A stretch of DNA of 8,440 bases from SAR324 cluster bacterium (GTDB lineage: Bacteria > SAR324 > JACQKK01): contig JAPUJL010000452.1 of assembly GCA_027296185.1 (NCBI GenBank), positions 1 to 8,440 of the forward strand, read 5' to 3'. The stretch's first letter is position 1. The number at the start of each line of letters is the position of its first letter. The position numbers and the translations under genes are program-made. The notes beneath the pieces were generated by a model that worked only from the letters and a program-made list of their open reading frames with translations, searched no databases and was not told the DNA's origin. Positions 5,820-8,440 of the stretch are shown here, piece after piece.

Positions 5820-7169
5820 CTACTTGATGCGGTGGATGAGGTGGTAGCCGAAGGAGGTTTCGACGATGTCCGAGATCTCCCCCGGTTTGAGGGCGAAGGC
5901 TGCATCGTCGAAGGCCGGATCCGCCTGGCCCCGGGCCAGCTCGCCGATTTCGCCCCCGCGCTCCCGGGTTTTGGGGTCGTCCGAATGAGCGATGGCCATC
6001 TCGGTGAAGGACTTGCCCGCGGCGATTTCCTTTTGGATCGATTCCAGCACCTGGTGGGCCTCCTCCTTGTTCCGCGAGACCCGGGAATCTCGGGCGCCCT
6101 GCCAGGTGACCAGGATGTGGCTGACCTTGATCGCCTGCGCGGGGATGCGCCGGAACACCACGTAGCCGAAGGGGCTCTCGACCGGATCGCTCACCTGCCC
6201 CTCGCCCAGGGTCAACGCGGAGCGGATGAAATCGGGCAGGCGCTCGTTGCTGGCGTCGACGATGGGCAGCAGGCTCGTATTGGCGTCGCTGTATTCCTTC
6301 GCCAGCGCCGAGAAATCGGCCCCCTTGCGCCGGGCCAGGTCGGCGAAGCGCTGGGCCACATCCAGCGCCTCGGTCTTGCTGTAGATCAGCGGTGCCACCG
6401 GCGCATTGGCGCCCTCGAAGTGGATGAGGAAGTAGCGCAGCCCGATCCGTTGGGCGGGCGCCCTCCCGGCCTCCGGCAACCGGGCGGGGTCGATCTCGGC
6501 GGTGGGCTCGGGTAGCTTCTTCAGCCGCTGGCCGCCGATCCGCTTCATCTCCCTCAGCTTGCGGGCGGCGGCCCGTTGCAGCTCGTATTCTTGCGCCTCG
6601 GTTCCGATGCGCAGGATGTCCACCTTGTTCATGGTGTCGCCCTGGCGGATCTTGAGCACCCGATCCATCCCCTCGACGACCTCTCCGAACACCGAATGGC
6701 GGTCGTTCAACCAGGGCGTCGGGACCACGGTGATGAAGAACTGGCTGCCGTTGGTGTTGGGGCCCGAGTTGGCCATCGACAGAATCCCCGGCTTGTCGTG
6801 CCGCAGCGATTCGTGAAACTCGTCGACGAACATGAACCCCGGCCCCCCCCGCCCGTTGCCCTGGGGGTCGCCGCCCTGGACCATGAAGTTCGCCACCACG
6901 CGGTGGAACGTCAGTCCGTCGTAGAATCGCCGGTTCCTCTGCGGAACGTTCTGGTCGTCGAACCACGCCTGCGTGCCCTCGGCCAATCCCACGAAATTCG
7001 CGACGGTGATGGGCACTTCCTTGTAGTACAGCTTGGCGACGATGACGCCCTTGTTGGTCTCGAAGCGGGCGTACATTCCATCCGGCAGATCCGCCGCCAG
7101 CGCGGCGGCGGCTCCTCCCATCAGCCAACCCAACAGCAGGATCAACAGCATGGGGGAGCCTTTTCTCAT
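5820..7169 (-). CDS. Exported peptidyl-prolyl cis-trans isomerase: cyclophilin fused to two parvulin-like domains
   Basis: A 449-residue protein predicted to catalyse proline isomerisation or chaperoning of envelope proteins in the periplasm. Residues 1-26 are a signal peptide (basic start, Leu-rich core, AALAA cleavage region) with no lipobox Cys. Residues about 32-190 are a cyclophilin with its active-site set intact: FHRV (Arg90), MVQGGD (Gln98), NTNGSQFFIT (138-147), Trp153 and HSVFGEV (158-164). A charged linker (about 195-240) follows. Residues 241-342 are a parvulin-like domain in which both usual active-site His positions are replaced (Tyr246, Val337). Residues 347-449 are a second parvulin with HILV (His351), AHSDDP, GEIGELARG and GYHLIHRI (His443). 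Start: ATG at 7169 with GGAGG five bases upstream (7175-7179); the frame is open to 7325 but the extra residues are not signal-like. It has its own promoter and is divergent from the membrane-protein gene on the right. Confidence 0.93.
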   Translation of the reverse strand: MRKGSPMLLILLLGWLMGGAAAALAADLPDGMYARFETNKGVIVAKLYYKEVPITVANFVGLAEGTQAWFDDQNVPQRNRRFYDGLTFHRVVANFMVQGGDPQGNGRGGPGFMFVDEFHESLRHDKPGILSMANSGPNTNGSQFFITVVPTPWLNDRHSVFGEVVEGMDRVLKIRQGDTMNKVDILRIGTEAQEYELQRAAARKLREMKRIGGQRLKKLPEPTAEIDPARLPEAGRAPAQRIGLRYFLIHFEGANAPVAPLIYSKTEALDVAQRFADLARRKGADFSALAKEYSDANTSLLPIVDASNERLPDFIRSALTLGEGQVSDPVESPFGYVVFRRIPAQAIKVSHILVTWQGARDSRVSRNKEEAHQVLESIQKEIAAGKSFTEMAIAHSDDPKTRERGGEIGELARGQADPAFDDAAFALKPGEISDIVETSFGYHLIHRIK

Positions 7170-7242
7170 GGTATCCTCCGGGGCAATCGAGATAGGGTGA
7201 CGCCAACACCGGGGCGGTGAGGGGCGATTCGGTGAAATGCCG

Positions 7243-7271
7243 ATGATTGATGGTTCCCCGCAAATTGTCAA
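7243..7271 (-). promoter_or_regulatory. Sigma-70-type promoter for the isomerase gene
   Basis: On the minus strand a perfect TTGACA (7266-7271) is followed after exactly 17 bases by AATCAT (7243-7248, four of six matches to TATAAT). The predicted start near 7236 gives a leader of about 67 bases to the ATG at 7169; the leader includes a small CACCG-GGG-CGGTG hairpin (7207-7219). The site is in the 179-base gap between divergent genes. I see no equally good promoter for the plus-strand gene. Confidence 0.55.
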
Positions 7272-7348
7272 ACGCAGGGACGGTGGGTGTTCTGCGGTCC
7301 CGTGGCTCCGGAGGGACGCCTGCATTCGCGTACCCGCCCCAATCGAAC

Positions 7349-8440
7349 ATGCCCGATTCCGTCGATCCCCTGGCCCGCCCGCTCCATTTGAAGGACGTCG
7401 CGTTCTTCTTTCTGCCCCTGGCGTTTACGGCGGAGTTGATGATGGTCTCCCACACCATCATCCACGCCTCGCTGGCACGCTGGGAGAGCCCCACGGAATC
7501 GCTGGCGGCGTTCAGCATCGCGCTATCGTTTCACACGATCCTCTCCAGCCCGACCGTGGTCGCGCCGTTCACGATGCTTTCCTATCTGAAGGATCGCGGG
7601 TCGGCGGTGCAGTTGTTCCGCTTCCACGGGGTGCTGATGCTCGCTCCCATGGCCGTGACGATGCTGGTGGCGCTGACGCCGCTGGGGGACTGGATCTTCC
7701 AGTACCTGCTGGGCGCCAGCCCCGCGGTAGCGGCCCAGGCCCGCCAGGCGACGTTCGTGTTGGCCTGGGTGCATCCGCTGATCGCCCTGCGATCCATGGC
7801 CAACGCGGTGTTCATGCTCAACCGCCGCACGATCATGATCACCTGCGGCACCCTGGTGCGGCTGCTGGGGCTGGCGGCCGTCCTGGCCACCCTGGCGCCC
7901 TGGCTGGGCGGCGCGGCCGGAGGGGCGCTGAGCCTGGTGGGCTGTATCTTCGTCGAGACGGTGTTCATGTTGTACTTGGCCCGCCGCTTTCTCTTCGCCC
8001 TGCCCCCCCGCTCCGAGACGCCGGTCACCCAGCGGGAGGTGTGGGCCTTCGCCTGGCCCTTGATGATCAGCCAGATGACCGAGGGTTCGCTGGCGTTCGC
8101 GATCAACGTCTTCATCGGGCGGCTGGCCAAGCCGGACCTGGCCCTGGCGGCATTCGGCGTCGTGCGCGGGTTGGCCATGCTGCTGCTCAGCCCCTTGCGC
8201 AACCTGGCCCACACCGCCCAGGCGCTGGTACACGGCGAGGCGGAGCGGAAGGTGATGGTGCGGTTTACCGCCATCGCCGTGCTCACGATTACCGCCGCGA
8301 TACTGCTGCTGTTCTGGAGTCCTCTGCGCCCCGTGATATTGGAGGGGGTGATGGGGCTGACCGGCGAGTTGAACCGCTACAGCATCCTCGGTGTGCAGAC
8401 GATAGTCCTGGTGCCGTTGTTCTGGGGTTACGCTGCGCTG
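7349..8440 (+). CDS. Polytopic membrane protein, MATE/ANKH-like flippase or exporter fold, C-terminus off the window
   Basis: An open frame of 364 codons without a stop runs to the right edge, so the gene is truncated here. The product is very hydrophobic, with membrane segments at about 18-38, 55-75, 93-112, 134-155, 165-183, 190-212, 232-256, 265-285, 303-323 and 345-364. Two halves repeat: FLPLAFTAELMMVSHTII near residue 21 and FAWPLMISQMTEGSLAFAI near 234 occupy equivalent places, each followed by a short loop and a second bundle. This two-bundle plan, and the FAWPLMI...N.F.GR segment in particular, recall the MATE/MOP exporter superfamily and vertebrate ANKH. The substrate cannot be told; a lipid-linked sugar, drug, or organic anion such as citrate are options. 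The ATG at 7349 lacks a Shine-Dalgarno sequence; an in-frame GTG at 7283 is an alternative start but adds a non-hydrophobic leader. No confident promoter is seen. Confidence 0.8.
   Translation, partial: MPDSVDPLARPLHLKDVAFFFLPLAFTAELMMVSHTIIHASLARWESPTESLAAFSIALSFHTILSSPTVVAPFTMLSYLKDRGSAVQLFRFHGVLMLAPMAVTMLVALTPLGDWIFQYLLGASPAVAAQARQATFVLAWVHPLIALRSMANAVFMLNRRTIMITCGTLVRLLGLAAVLATLAPWLGGAAGGALSLVGCIFVETVFMLYLARRFLFALPPRSETPVTQREVWAFAWPLMISQMTEGSLAFAINVFIGRLAKPDLALAAFGVVRGLAMLLLSPLRNLAHTAQALVHGEAERKVMVRFTAIAVLTITAAILLLFWSPLRPVILEGVMGLTGELNRYSILGVQTIVLVPLFWGYAAL

Noticed and set aside
5690..5905. 72-residue N-terminal extension of AspRS
   Set aside because: The extra residues lack homology, cross the predicted promoter and terminator, and run into the isomerase gene; the ATG at 5689 aligns with known AspRS starts.
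5782..7518. 578-codon minus-strand frame overlapping the isomerase in another frame
   Set aside because: The isomerase frame carries the cyclophilin and parvulin motifs, signal peptide and ribosome-binding site; this frame gives an Arg/Gly-rich product without recognisable features.
7523..8233. 236-codon minus-strand frame opposite the membrane protein
   Set aside because: The product is extremely Gln/His/Arg-rich, typical of the complement of a hydrophobic-protein gene; the plus frame shows a coherent membrane-protein pattern.

Overview
This is a GC-rich bacterial chromosomal segment from a diderm organism with an LPS-type outer membrane. The evidence is lpxD (lipid A synthesis), a family 9 (heptosyltransferase-type) glycosyltransferase, the start of a probable Kdo transferase gene, and an exported peptidyl-prolyl isomerase. 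I cannot name the phylum with confidence. No rRNA, tRNA, CRISPR array, insertion sequence or phage signature is visible. Codon use and GC bias look even across the window, so it reads as ordinary core chromosome rather than an accessory island.

Layout. (1) Positions 1-1347, minus strand: a glycosyltransferase family 9 gene whose stop overlaps, by an ATGA junction, the start of a probable waaA that runs off the left edge. Together they look like an LPS inner-core pair. (2) Positions 1431-2462, plus strand: lpxD, transcribed divergently from the pair and standing alone. (3) Positions 2463-2675: a non-coding gap between convergent genes that holds several inverted repeats. (4) Positions 2676-5689, minus strand: aspS (aspartyl-tRNA synthetase, probably of the non-discriminating type) followed 83 bases later by a 387-residue soluble helical protein that I do not recognise. 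A TTGACA promoter lies upstream of aspS. (5) Positions 5820-7169, minus strand: an exported isomerase joining one cyclophilin domain to two parvulin-like domains, with its own TTGACA promoter and a candidate intrinsic terminator just ahead of the aspS promoter. (6) Position 7349 to the right edge, plus strand: the first 364 residues of a polytopic membrane protein resembling the MATE/ANKH flippase fold, divergent from the isomerase.

How the genes relate. lpxD, the family 9 glycosyltransferase and waaA serve the same product, lipid A plus inner core, and the exported isomerase would help fold envelope proteins. aspS and its unknown neighbour form a separate translation-related unit. No new multi-gene system is apparent. 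The points most worth a second look are the three-domain isomerase with a catalytically degenerate middle domain, the non-discriminating signature in AspRS, and the unrecognised protein downstream of aspS.
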